Shown here: in pieces, positions 14,401-24,705 of the stretch | How positions within the stretch are numbered: position 1 is the stretch's first letter | How the letters are laid out: each line of letters starts with the position of its first letter | Assembly: GCA_003993805.1 (NCBI GenBank) | Contig: RSEF01000031.1 | Location: 49,925,530-49,989,529 of the forward strand | DNA: 64,000 nt | Direction of reading: 5' to 3' | Source of the DNA: Himantopus leucocephalus | Taxonomy: Eukaryota > Chordata > Aves > Charadriiformes > Recurvirostridae | The notes under the pieces: generated by a model | The model's database searches: none | Told to the model about the DNA's origin: nothing | The model's input: only the letters and a program-made list of their open reading frames with translations | Program-made: the position numbers and the translations under genes

Positions 14401-17400
14401 AACAAGCAGCTCTTTTAGGGTTTAACTAAGCAGAAAAGTAGCCCAGAATAGCTGAGAGAAAGCCTCGTGCTCATAAACCAAGTCTTTCGGTCATCAACGA
14501 CATCAACTCCTTTGCGGCTGAGAAGAAATGAGAATTAAATAGTCTTCGTGCCCCTGGATCAAGAGTGGAAAAAAGTTAAAACATCTTAAAATAAACCAAA
14601 TGCAGTTAAGAAACACAGTATTAGATTAACACATCATGCTGAACTGGAATACCCAGTTCAAACCCCATTCAAATTCACAAGAGCCCTCCATAGGTTTTCA
14701 ACAAGTCCTTTATTTTAAACAATGCAAGAAGTTGCAGTCACCTTCAGTCACCTTTTTGAAATTCTTACCTTTACTGTAGCTGACACAGAAGACACATTCC
14801 CATACTGCACATGCTTGCGGAGGTGATTACAGATGGCTCGAAGTGTTGGATGGACTTCCACGCAAAATTTGCATTTGTAGCCAACCACCTTCCTCTCCTT
14901 AAGTTTTGAAACATCTTCCAAGTGTCCAAAAGCCTGTTCGAGTACACAAACATAGATGACTGAAGTGTGCTTTCTTATATCATTTTTAGGAACACAGACC
15001 AGATTTAACACCTGAAGGGAAATTACGCTTGATGTACATGCCCTGTTTTGCAGAACTGCAATGTCAATTTTTGTTGACATCTATTAATGCCTCCAGAATA
15101 AGTGGAGAAGGCATCTGTGCAAGAGGAACCTTCAGTTTCTGCAGAACAGTGGTCCCCTAGAAAACCATTCAGTTTCGCCTGAAACTGTGCTCTTTCGTGA
15201 CACTGCAACTTCCCCAACAGCTGTGGGGAGCTTTTCCACAGCAAGTGTATTTCAAAATGAAACAGAAGGAAGGGAGTTAAGCAGGCAAGAAAGAGCACAA
15301 TTTGGTCTTCTGTTTATGAAGCACTTGCCCAAAGATTCAGTCATCAGATAGGTTCACGTCATGTTAATATGAGTGCTTAATCAGAGAAAGTACTGAAAGA
15401 GAGAGAAGGTTGAGAAGGAAACTGATTCCTTATTCAGAGGTACACTGAAGAAGGGGATTGGGCATTTTATAAAGAATCTGTAACAAAGTACATGGCAGCC
15501 TTGCCACAAAAGAACAAGTAACTGTCAGATACAGATGGCCTTCCAGAAGGGTGGGAGGAAGGAAAGAAGATAAAGAAAATACTGAAGGAAGCAGTAAGAA
15601 GGAGCAGGGATTCCTACAGAACCTAGGGAGGGGTGGAGGATGGATGAGAAAATTAAAGCAGAATGTGTAATTGACTTATGGAGCTCACTGGCATGCTGAG
15701 TCATTCATTAGCCTGTGGTCATTTGGCTGACAAGAGAACATGCAACTGGGCATCAGTAATAGGCAGCCTCTTGGGGTGCAGAAAGAAGGGTAGTGTTTTT
15801 GCTTCCCTCCCCTGGCAGGGAGCGGGGAGCAGGGAAAGAGACCAGACACACAAATTCTTACCCTCTCTTGTTTGAAATCTGCAAAAGCACCATCTGCGTA
15901 TTTCTGCTTGCTCAAAAGCTGCTTCCTCCTCTCCTGACGTTTGGCACGCTTCTGGAATTCCTCGTTGTGACTATTCAAGTGTGCAGTCAGCTCTGCCGTG
16001 CTATGCAATTTCATATCACAGTGCTTGCACTGGTAGACAGGGTTCTGAGAGCGGGTGCCACTTCCCAATATGGTAAAGTCCCTCTTCAAATCCTTGCTGT
16101 GGTGGTCAGTGTAATGCATGCACAGCAGCTCTGCTGTGCTGAAAGACAGCTTGAAACATTTTATGCACCTGAAGGGAAGCCACTCAATTTCCTGAGCCTC
16201 AGTCTCCAACTCAGGCTTTTCAAAGTCATTCCTCTCCTCGGCTGGAGTTGGCTTTTCATGCTCATCAGCATACACGGCAGTGAAGTAACCCCCCAGCTTG
16301 CTCGCATGCTGCTTCTTAGGAAAAACACCTGGGTGACGCTTCATGTAGTGGGACACAATACCCTTTTTGCTGAAGGACTGGAAGGAACAAAGCGAGCATT
16401 TCTTCTTCTCTACAGCCCTCCTCAGCTCCTCACTTAACTGAGGAGTGTCATCCTTGGGAGGAGATGGAATGATCACTTTATTGGGTTTGTCGCTTACCGT
16501 CCTGGAGGCTGCTAAGCAGTGAGTGTAGTAAGCATCAATGTCATGTCTTTTCTGGTAGTGTGCCGCAAGCCCTTTGCGGATAGGGTTGGTGTACGAACAC
16601 AAAGCACATTTGAAGAGGTTGTTCTTGCCCTCTGGCTGTGCCCGGACATTGTTATGTTTGATGCGGTAGTGCCTGGCTATCCCCTTCCGGGTGGAACAAA
16701 AATACTTGCAGAGCTGACACCGGAAAACTGTGTGAGACACTAAATGAGAACTGGAGAAATGAGGTGCTGGCACAGAGACTTCTCCAACATCCTCAGCAGC
16801 AATTTCTGGGGAGGCCTTGATTTCAGTCATCATGTCAGGCTCCACAGAGGCAGACACCTTTGGAGGTGACTGGGCAAAAACATCAAATTCAGGTTGATTG
16901 TGGTATTTCTCATAGTGAATTTTCAGCTTCTCAAGTGTTCCGTGGGTGTAAGGGCAGAGTTTGCACCGATAAGCACCATAGCCTTGCTTGAAAATCCGAC
17001 TTGTCTCTTCCACATCATTCTGAGCAATATCATTTGACTGCTCCACATCATGCACAAAGTCTTCAGCAGTGACCTTTACTGATGGGTGCCGTTTCTGGTA
17101 GTGTGTGAGGACGCCATGAATACGTGTATTAATGTATGGGCAATGTCTGCACTTATATACAGCCCCTGGGTTAATGTCTATATCCTGAGCAAAGTCTGCA
17201 GCTTTCACTTTCATGCCAGGATGCTTTTTGCCATAATGTGTCAGGAGGCCATGCAAGTTGTTGTACTCAGACTGGCAAACTGTACACTGATATGGCGTGG
17301 AGGAGATGGCAGGGTTTGCAGAAGCCAGCTGGACAGTTTTCTCCTGGGAAAGGCTGGGATCCTCTGCACACTCTGCATCCTGATCCATCTGTGATGTTGT

Positions 17401-20400
17401 TATCTGGTCTTCAGAATCCATCCTGGCCCCAGCTTCATCAGGCTGCGGAATGGATTTCTCAGCAGCATCTTTCTCCTTAATGATATCTAACAACACAGAT
17501 TCATCTCCATTCATGGCCCAAGGGTGAAATGCTTGGTAGTGATTAGTAATATCCCAAATGGAAGATGCTTCGAAAATGCAGTCTCTGCATTTATAGGTCT
17601 TCATCTCTGTTGGCATCACTAGTGCAGGAGGGGAAGGATCGGGACCTGCCCAGAGTTTAGTTGCCATATATGTATAGTCAACATAATGCTCAGGATGTCT
17701 CCTTTGGTAATGCACAAGCAAACCACTTGGCTCTGTGTGTGAATAAATGCACCATTCACAGTGATAACCAGCTTCTATCAAGCCATCCAAAAATGCCCAT
17801 CTCAGAATGGATGTGACCGTGGCCTTCAGATTCGGGTGGTCTTTCTTAATATGCTTCCTCAACGCATAGAAGTAAGGTGATGTGTAGCTACACTGCCTGC
17901 ATTTGAGGGCTCTCAGCTTTGACTTGTCCCGTTCAGTGCTGGAGGTGTGAGCAGGCACGCTGCCAGTCGACTTCTTCTGGCTGCGATCGCAAAGGCTTCT
18001 AATGGTGGCTGTATGCTGCCTAATCACATCTGCGTTAGCTTTGAAGTCACGATGCTTCTTTTGATAATGAATGAGCACGCCTTTCACGGTCCGATTTCCA
18101 TAATCACAGTGTTGGCAGAAGAACATTTCATTCTCGGGAGGATTCACAGAAGTCTCAGATCCACCCCGGCTCAACTGCTGCATTGACACTGGTGGCCGCT
18201 GAATACCAGGTGGCAACTCACCAGCCCTCATCATAGCTGCGGTGGGGGGTGCCTGTCTGATATATTTGGCAGTGACCTTTATCTCCGGGTGCCTTTTCTG
18301 GTAGTGGACAAGCACTCCCACAACTGAGCGGTTGCTGTATGAACAGTGTTTGCAATAGTAGAGTTCAGTAGTGAGGTCTGGGGGTGGTGGTGGGGGAGGT
18401 GGAGGTTGAGAAGCCAAGTTAGACAATTTTGGGGAGACGGGTGTCCCCAACTCAAAAGACATCTGAGCCAGGGCAGAGCCCCTATCAACAGAGACTACAC
18501 GCATGGTCTTCTGAATTCTGAAATATGATGCTTTTTCTTCAGGGTGCTTTTTCTGGTAATGCACCAGAACTGAATGCATGTTAGGGCTTGCAAATGAACA
18601 CACGTCACAGTCATAAACAACTACACTATTGACTGAAGGTTCCTTCTGATTTTCACATTCAGGACTAAAACTCTTGGCGGCACTTTTGTTAAAACCAGCT
18701 GGCACACCAGCCCCGCGAGCCACAGGGGTAGAGGTTGCCATAGTTTTCGGAGCAGAATTCAAGATCTCTCTCAGTGTCTGAGACTCAGTGTTCAGTCCTT
18801 CTTGCTGCTCAACAACGTAGCTTGAAAATATCATTGCATTGTTAATTTTCACTGTGGGATGCATTCTTTGGTAATGTGGCATCAGGCTTCTAACATTCGG
18901 GCTTGTATAAGAGCAGAAGCGGCAGCGGTAAATCAGATCAGAATGATCAAAGTTCAGTACATTCATAGCTTCAGGATGATGCTCTCCATAGTGCTGCTGC
19001 AGGTCTTCAAAGTTTGTGTAGTCAATGTAGCACTCAAGACACCGGTATACTGCGCTGTGATCATTGGGATCCAGGATATACCTAAAGCTGAATTTAATAT
19101 AGGGATGCATTCGCTGGTAGTGGGTGCTAACACTCCTGGCAGATTTGTTGCTGAAATCACAGTGTTTACAATAGTAAAGCCTTCCAGAGTCATTAAACTC
19201 TGCATTCTCGTTGTTCTGATCAGTGCCATACATGTTTGATTGGCTACCCAGAACCGAAGCATTAGGGCTCTGATGGTCCTTCATGCTGACAGAAGAATAA
19301 TAGTCTTCCTCATCTTCAGATAAAGTGAGCTCAATCTCTGCTCCATTGGTGGAATTGTAGTCATGCTGCATGCTTCTAAAGTTTGTCTCCTTCTGGGAAT
19401 CATTAGCCTCTCTGCCCCACATTTGCTGGGGTGCGTAAGAACTGGAAACCTCTATCATTGGTTCTGTTTGCTCTTCTTCTCTGTCTAACTCCACTTCTAT
19501 CTCCACCTCATTGTCCTCCTCCTCTTCCTCATCATCCTCTACGTTAATCACAGCATCTTCTTGCTGTTTGTTTTGGTTGATTTTGCTCTGCAGGTTGCTG
19601 GCTATTTCATCAATTCTAGTTCTCTTTTTCACTGGAGAGAGATCTAAAGGGAAGTCATTTGACACCTTTCGAGGGGCCTTTGCAACAAAGTTATTTTTAG
19701 ATGAGAGCCCAAGGATGGAGGTCTGGCTCTTCTTCACTGTGCTGGCAGAGGGGTGAGCATCTGCCTCACTCTCTTGTGGTGTGTTTGATGGTGGTCCATC
19801 GTATTTTGGCAAGTTGTCACAGAACGAATGCTTGTGTTGCTGATGAACTCTGAGGCCTTTCAAAGTTGTGGTGGAATAGTTGCACATTGTGCACTTGTAT
19901 GGATGCTGTGAATGGGGCTGGGGTGACTGTTGTTGCTGCTGTTGCTGCTGCGGCTGCACCGGTTCCATCATCCCAGCTGACTTCCTGCCATTTATATTTC
20001 CACTCTCATAAGACACTGTGCTGTCATTCAAAGAAGAGGTGATGCTTTCAGTCTGAGAGTTCATAGTGTCCCAGTCTGATGTTGTTCCTGTGTGACACTG
20101 CTTGTGGGCACCAAGCTTTAATGAACTCTTGCAGGTGAAAGGGCATTCATCACACTTGTACACAGCTGTCTTCCCAGACAGATGGATATTCTCAATGTGA
20201 CGGGAAATGCTTCTGCGGTGCATCGTCAGGAAAGGGCAAAAAGGACACTGGAACCTGTTCATATACCTTCTGAAGGGAATCCCCTTTGTTTCCAATAGTT
20301 TGTTGCCATCAGATCCCATCAGCTGCTCTGCAGACATTCCTGAGGTCTGGTGATCCATGGAGTTCAAGCCATTCTCACTGTCCATTTCATTTAGCTCTTC

Positions 20401-22165
20401 ATCTGAGCTGGAGTCATTTAGCATACTGCTTGTTTCCAGGTCAGCAGAAGAATTTGTCATATCAGCAATTCCATAGCGGGATCTGTCAGACAAATTAACC
20501 ATGCCCGAGTTGTGAGGTGACTTAGGCTTCATTTGAGGGTAAGACACAGAAGAAAACTTGGAAGATGTAGAAGAGTTGGGCCTCATAAGGGAATTGCTCA
20601 TAGAGCTCCTGAAGTTTGAAACATTAGCATTTGACATTTCACGTCCTGTTGTATTCATAGAGATATAATTAGAGTTTGGAGAGGCATTCTGGGCACTCTT
20701 AGTCTGTACATCAGGTGCACCAGTTCCATCTTGTTGCTGCCTCAGACTTGACAGTATTTTTACCATGCTGCGGTGCTTCTTCATCATGTGGTCACACCAG
20801 CGCTCCCTTCGAGGTGTCTGGTAGCTGCACCATTCACAGCAAAAGTTGCCCCTAGACTTTGTCAGAGGCTTGACCATAGACTCCAAAATGCTCCGCTCCA
20901 CCACCTCTGCAGGCAGCTCCTTGCAGGGTTCCTGCACTGGCACAGAAGCAGACGTTGATTCAGGCATAGCAGTGGCAGCAGTAGGAGGAGTTGTACTCTC
21001 TTTCAGGTTGCTTTTGTGATACATTTTCTGGTGCTTAACAATCCTCGCACGCCTGGGTGACTTGTAGGTGCAGAACTGGCAACTGAAAACTTTGCCAAAC
21101 CCTTCATGCATCATGATGCTGTAATTTAGGGAACTAGCAGTTGGTGGCCCCACTGAGCTCCCCCCAGCCTGGGCTCCATGAACCTTGCGTGTGTGCTCTA
21201 TGAGGAGGTTTTTGGAACGGAAGTAACGCACACAGAATTTGCACTGGAAAAACTTGTTGGTTGGTTTAGGATTTGGAGCCATGTGCTGACCATAGAAAGT
21301 CTGGCTCTGGCTATAGTAACTTCCAGTCCCCATCTGACTTGTTGCATTTTGCCCTAAAATGAGAATTAAGGTGTATACGTAAATAAGTAAAAATCAAATA
21401 AAAAGGCTTTTTCTTCACCCACCCTGTATGCATCAGAATGCAACCACATCCTGAATAAATAATAATCACACCAGGATTCCCTCACCTACTTATGGTGGGA
21501 TCTACATATCTGGCAATGGTCAGAAAAAGAACCATTATGCATAATGTCTACATATGTATGACCATGGTGTACAGTTTGGGATAAATAATTTACAAAATAA
21601 TCTTCTCGGGGGGAAAAAGAAAGCTGGTATACTAACAAAGTTGCAAGTTTTGAGGTGGTTCATAGTAGTGAAGAACAACCATGAAAATCTGAAAACCAAA
21701 AAGCAGTATGAAGAAATACATGAAAAGCAGCTGGGAAATAAAATCAACCTCCATGTTTTCATTGAAAGAAAAAGCCATGGTCAGAACCAATATGGCTGAA
21801 ACTAGACATCTGCTTTGCTGACACAGCAATAAAGATACCACGAGTTTTTTAAATCACATTAAAAGTAGAAACTAAAACACACTGAAATAAGCCGCATGTA
21901 AAATAGGGGGTTAGAGCTGAGATCACTGTTAGAGTTGAGATTTACCTGCTATTTCATCTGCAATTGTAAATTCATCCTTTACAGAAGAAAATTCAACCTC
22001 AGTCTGGTTGCTAGCATTCATGGAACCAGACCTTGGCTGGCCAGGACTTTCCTCAGAGACATCGGTTGGCTGCAGAAAAGCAGTGTGAACATCCTGGATG
22101 TGAGCTTTTAGGTCTTCATAAGATGGAGCTCGAAAATCACAGCCATCACACTGCAGCACCTCCAT
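5212..22165 (-). CDS. ZNF462: ZNF462, zinc finger protein 462 (gene-level, C-terminus outside window)
   Basis: Nuclear C2H2 zinc-finger protein. In mammals it is a chromatin regulator linked to HP1 and G9A/GLP heterochromatin and to PBX1 (mouse ZFPIP/Zfp462), and human haploinsufficiency causes Weiss-Kruszka syndrome; these roles are family knowledge. Here the coding joins are 22165-21946, 21353-15862, 14933-14769, 13063-12789, 9667-9549 and 5403-5212. All junctions have GT/AG and matching phases (1, 0, 0, 2, 1), giving 2154 complete residues. I count about 29 C2H2-like fingers: one in exon 2, about 23 in exon 3, and one each in exon 4, exon 5, across exons 5/6, exon 6 and exon 7. Recognition rests on long stretches matching my memory of mammalian ZNF462, including the N-terminal MEVLQCDGCDF block and the C-terminal HGHHKPFRC block. 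The last coding exons, about 350 residues, are not in the window. No disabling change was seen. Confidence 0.96.
5807..5890 (+). repeat. dispersed direct repeat, copy 1
   Basis: Shares TGCATGCAGCACATCCAG, then GTCAT, TAATGAAG, ACACTA and ATGCTAACAAA in the same order with the segment at 7287, with small indels, followed by an A-rich tail in both. Family not recognised. Confidence 0.55.
7287..7375 (+). repeat. dispersed direct repeat, copy 2
   Basis: Second copy of the segment at 5807, in the same orientation and about 1.48 kb away, also ending in an A-rich stretch (AAGCAAAAAAAAG). It could be an old short interspersed element or a local duplication. Confidence 0.55.
8453..8474 (+). repeat. 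(TAAAA)n microsatellite
   Basis: About four uninterrupted copies of a pentamer inside intron 6. Confidence 0.8.
9549..9667 (-). CDS. ZNF462: ZNF462 exon 6: zinc fingers
   Basis: 119 nt, completing codon 2051 and encoding residues 2052-2090 plus one base. The acceptor is CTTTTCAAG|TCTGG and the donor is GCTG|GTAAGT. It supplies the two histidines of the finger begun in exon 5 (LDRHMQTHH) and a full finger FRCKLCPFKSSYNSRLKTHILKAH. The linker HGHHKPFRC between them is close to the classical Kruppel spacing and is nearly identical to my memory of the mammalian protein. Confidence 0.95.
10910..10938 (+). repeat. poly(A)-like run
   Basis: Eighteen As, a C, eight As. It could be a retroposed tail in plus orientation, but no element body was recognised upstream. 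Confidence 0.7.
12067..12084 (+). repeat. (TA)n microsatellite
   Basis: Nine uninterrupted TA units in intron 5. Confidence 0.9.
12789..13063 (-). CDS. ZNF462: ZNF462 exon 5: linker, one finger, and first part of a split finger
   Basis: The acceptor is TTTTTTAG|CAGGAAGCT. I chose the AG before CAG rather than the one three bases downstream because CAG supplies the Q of the conserved QEAED start. The exon is 275 nt, residues 1960-2050 plus two bases of codon 2051. The first part is an acidic linker without fingers. A finger follows (YHCSQC...LRSHERSH), then the C-x2-C half of the next one (CQYCSFVSAFRHN), completed in exon 6. The donor is CACAA|GTAAGT, so the split codon is AA|T, Asn. In ORF-only prediction this exon looks as if it starts at 13033 and ends at an in-frame TAA; both are artefacts of ignoring splicing. 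Confidence 0.95.
13064..14768 (-). other. ZNF462 intron 4, with assembly gap
   Basis: Intron of nominal 1705 bp whose true length is uncertain because it contains a 100-N gap. The 13.86-14.34 kb part around the gap is more GC-rich than the rest of the intron and may be part of an unrecognised repeat. Confidence 0.85.
14123..14222. other. assembly gap (100 N) with duplicated flanks
   Basis: Exactly 100 N. The 29 bases ending at 14122 and the 29 bases starting at 14223 are the same (TTGGAGATGTCC to CATCCCGTTT), so contig ends probably overlap and were not merged. Confidence 0.95.
14769..14933 (-). CDS. ZNF462: ZNF462 exon 4: one zinc finger
   Basis: The exon is 165 nt, exactly 55 codons, phase 0 at both ends, residues 1905-1959. 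The acceptor is GAACAG|GCTTTTGGAC and the donor is TAAAG|GTAAGA. It opens with AFGHLED, which corresponds to the PFGHLE segment of mammalian ZNF462, and carries one finger, CKFC...CNHLRKH, around residues 1923-1945. It ends in VK, which makes VKQE with exon 5. Because the length is a multiple of three, skipping it would keep the frame. Confidence 0.95.
14934..15861 (-). other. ZNF462 intron 3
   Basis: Intron of 928 bp. The frame of exon 3 stays open about 180 bp into it by chance. No other feature seen. Confidence 0.9.
15862..21353 (-). CDS. ZNF462: ZNF462 exon 3: 5.5 kb zinc-finger exon
   Basis: A single open exon of 5492 nt encodes residues 75-1904, about three quarters of the protein. The acceptor is TTTTAG|GGCAAA and the donor is GAGAGG|GTAAGA. 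About 23 C2H2-like fingers start near residues 109, 163, 238, 438, 468, 556, 798, 843, 881, 986, 1071, 1149, 1220, 1269, 1324, 1427, 1471, 1533, 1616, 1652, 1723, 1800 and 1844. From about 798 most share the signature C-x2-C-[SDP]-[YF] ... HYQ[KR][RKM]HP. Other landmarks are polyQ (542-549), PLDLS (642-646), an acidic block (679-705) and polyP (1057-1065). The open frame runs on past the donor to 15685, but that tail is intronic: it resembles no ZNF462 sequence, and joining to exon 4 at 14933 restores the family sequence. The giant exon is normal for this gene. Confidence 0.98.
18379..18405 (-). repeat. polyproline tract in ZNF462
   Basis: Nine prolines (residues 1057-1065) in the linker before the finger near residue 1071. 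A possible SH3/WW/profilin-type ligand; this is inference. Confidence 0.9.
19927..19950 (-). repeat. CAG/CAA polyglutamine tract in ZNF462
   Basis: Eight glutamines (residues 542-549), a mixture of CAG and CAA codons, in a Gln/Pro-rich linker just before the finger near residue 556. The mixed codons make it less prone to slippage than a pure CAG run. Confidence 0.9.
21354..21945 (-). other. ZNF462 intron 2
   Basis: Intron of 592 bp between exon 2 and the giant exon; GTAAAT donor and TTTTAG acceptor. Nothing else seen. Confidence 0.9.
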
Positions 22166-22197
22166 GGTTAAGGGATGATCTTTTACATTAGAAAATT
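21946..22197 (-). CDS. ZNF462: ZNF462 exon 2: 5' UTR end, start codon, first zinc finger
   Basis: The acceptor lies after a pyrimidine-rich tract ending TTGCAG, and the exon starts at 22197. The start codon is 22165-22163 in the context AACCATGG, with A at -3 and G at +4, a strong Kozak match. It encodes residues 1-73 plus one base of codon 74. Finger 1 begins at residue 4 (C6, C9, H22, H27). A VKDE sumoylation-type motif lies at 62-65. The donor is GCAG|GTAAAT after 21946. The 32 nt before the ATG contain a minimal ATG-TAA upstream ORF. The exon joins exon 3 in phase 1, forming a glycine codon. Confidence 0.95.
22183..22188 (-). promoter_or_regulatory. minimal start-stop upstream ORF in ZNF462 5' UTR
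   Basis: In exon 2 the mRNA reads ATG immediately followed by TAA, 23 nt before the A of the main start codon and out of frame with it. Its own context is weak (C at -3). Start-stop elements can slow initiation or reinitiation in other vertebrate genes; any effect here is inference. Confidence 0.5.
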
Positions 22198-24591
22198 CTG
22201 CAAGAAAAACAGAGGAAGGAGAGAAGAAGAGATACGTTTTACAGCAATGCCATTGTAACAAATCCTAAAAAGAGGTAATACCAAGCTTATGATGACTCAG
22301 TCATTTCCAGAGATTCCGCAAATACTGCAGCGTAAAACTCAACCTTTGCTTACCATATTAAGAGGCATCAATTCAGATTCGCATAAAGTCCTATCTTGGC
22401 AGCTCACAAGTTGCTAACTCAACACTGCCAACAGTCAACTTTCTGACAAGTGACTACTGATTCAGTGGACTTTTTCCTCTTGGCTCTTCCATTATGCAAG
22501 ATCGTGCTGTTGTTCAGAAGTTTGTCTTGTTCATTCCTTTTTTGTAATGAACAATTAATTTGTCCAGAAGTTTGTCTTGCATATTACTCCCAGTCATGCA
22601 CTGAAATTTACAATCAGAAGACAGTGGCTTATGCCTTTAAGAGACCCACTCTAACCTTCCTGGAAGTTGGGAAGTCCTGCCTATTTCACTACCAGAGATT
22701 AAAAGCCTTCACAGGAAGAAACCTGCTTTTCTTCTCAACATCCTATCAGTCCTGATGTTGGTGGAAGACCTAGACATTAACTGCAAGATGAGATGCAGTT
22801 ACATGAACCCAAGGTAGAATGCTTCGCTCTGCCCTACTTCCACCAAGCTTTGTAAAGACATCTCCATTCTTTATTAACACGTTTATAGTTTTATTTTAGC
22901 CTGTTCTGGGGACATGACCTTTGTGTGTTAGTCTTGGGGATGGGGACAGCTGGAGGAGGAGAGGGACAGCAACAGGAACAGGAATACTGCAAAAGTACAA
23001 TGGAAACAGGATTTACAAAGAGTCAGAGGCATCATTACTTCCTTGATTTATCCAAAAGCCCTGCATATCTTGAAGTACAAAGCAACGTGAGGTATGTTAA
23101 CATGAAGTATGGTGGTTCAGTTTGTGACCAATTAATGCTGCAACAGAGTTGTATGTATCTGCACCACCATGAAGGAGAAGAGACACAAAGCACAAGTAAG
23201 ACAAAAGCTTTAGACCCTCCTACCCTGTGCAGTACTTAGGCACAAGAGCAACCTTCCTATTAATACAGGAATGACTTCTTTAAGCATCCACGTGCAGCAC
23301 TGGTAAAGGATAATAAACTGGGCGTTTCAGATGTCCAAGACAGAAGGGCAGCCCAAAGCACTGAAAATTCCATGTGTTTATTGTATGGAGAGTATGAGGC
23401 TGCTTCCACAGCGAGGAGAAAGCTAGAAAAAAGAGAGGGTGCTGCATCAGGTTTTATATGAAAGAATGCTTCTTCTGAAAGTCTGCTAAAATAAACTTCT
23501 AGCAAGTCAAATTCTGGACGGTCTGAGCACAGAGGCTCTCCACATATTTACCTACGTTACTTTGCAGGCTGCACTGTGTCCTTTCTCTCCCCCTACTCCC
23601 TCCCACCACCAATAAAGAAAATGAACGCTGCACCAGCTTCTTTTCAGCTAACAAAGTTACAATAATCGAGATACTCAAGCTTTTATGTGCAAGCACCAGA
23701 CCAAATTGTGTGGAAGAGGTTGCTATCTGCTCTGGATCAAATTACAGCAGTGAGTGAAGCCCCACCCCACGTCTCCTTTAGCACAGTCCATTAGACCTGA
23801 AAACAAATTTTTCCATGGAGCAGACGACTCCTGCATTTAGAGCACTTCACAGAAAAGCAGATCATCCAGTTTTCACTACCCATCCCCCAAGCTTAGTCCT
23901 TTCATCTCAGCCAAACAAGCCACAGCTCTGCTGAATGTGTTTATCACACTTTCAAGAGATATGAGCCCCTGCGTCACTGAAGCTTTAAGACTCTGTAAGC
24001 TGCCCTAGTCCTCTGAGCTTTGGGAGCAGCCATTTTAGCTCAGACAACTCCTGCACGCAGAGCCTCAGAGCTTCTCGCGTGTGCACAACATGGCCTCACT
24101 TATCTCAGCTTCATCTCAAGCACACCAGGCTTTTTCTTTTTTTCCCCTTTTTTCCCTCCTCCTCCTTGGGTGACGCTTGAAAAATCACTATCCCCAGAAC
24201 ATGTCTCCCTTTCTCCTACATGACTTGCCTTCCAAGTCATGTCGCTGCGGTCCCTGTCCCCCTGCACTGCCCAAACAGCACCTTCCCTCCCTGAGCAGAT
24301 CGCCCACAAGCATCTCCTACGGTTGGTTCCCCTGTCCCATGGATGACAAATGTGACGGTGCGTTCCAGAAACAGAGCATTACAGCATCAAGACACTGGTC
24401 CAAGCTGTCCTACAGGCAGAGGCAACAACAGACAGCTGAGCCTCCCAGGAGCGGGGCCGGGGGGGTGGGGGTGGGGGGGCGGGCAGGCGGGGGGCCTCCA
24501 GCCTGCCTGTCCCTGGGGAGCCCTCCTGCTTGGCGCAGAAGACACACAACCCCACTCCCCTGCCAGATTCCAAAGTCTAATGACCTTTGTT
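22198..24591 (-). other. ZNF462 intron 1, 3' part
   Basis: No coding exon was recognised. GC content and CpG rise from about 23.9 kb, and 24446-24493 is a G-rich block (runs of 5 to 7 G) directly before a gap. On the minus strand AAAATGGCTGC near 24030 resembles a YY1 site. This could be an internal promoter or enhancer, but that is inference. Confidence 0.6.
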
Positions 24592-24691
24592 NNNNNNNNN
24601 NNNNNNNNNNNNNNNNNNNNNNNNNNNNNNNNNNNNNNNNNNNNNNNNNNNNNNNNNNNNNNNNNNNNNNNNNNNNNNNNNNNNNNNNNNN
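24592..24691. other. assembly gap (100 N) followed by poly(C)
   Basis: Exactly 100 N, immediately followed by 14 Cs at 24692-24705. The gap probably marks a G/C homopolymer or strongly structured sequence that short reads could not cross. Confidence 0.95.
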
Positions 24692-24705
24692 CCCCCCCCC
24701 CCCCC

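Noticed and set aside
15685..15861. C-terminal extension of the exon 3 open frame past the donor
   Set aside because: It follows a GAGAGG|GTAAGA donor and resembles no ZNF462 sequence; splicing to 14933 restores the family sequence. A retained-intron isoform ending here cannot be excluded.
15793..16437. Plus-strand 214-codon open frame opposite ZNF462 exon 3
   Set aside because: It is antisense shadow of the conserved zinc-finger coding frame. Other plus-strand frames at 16.5-20.9 kb are the same.
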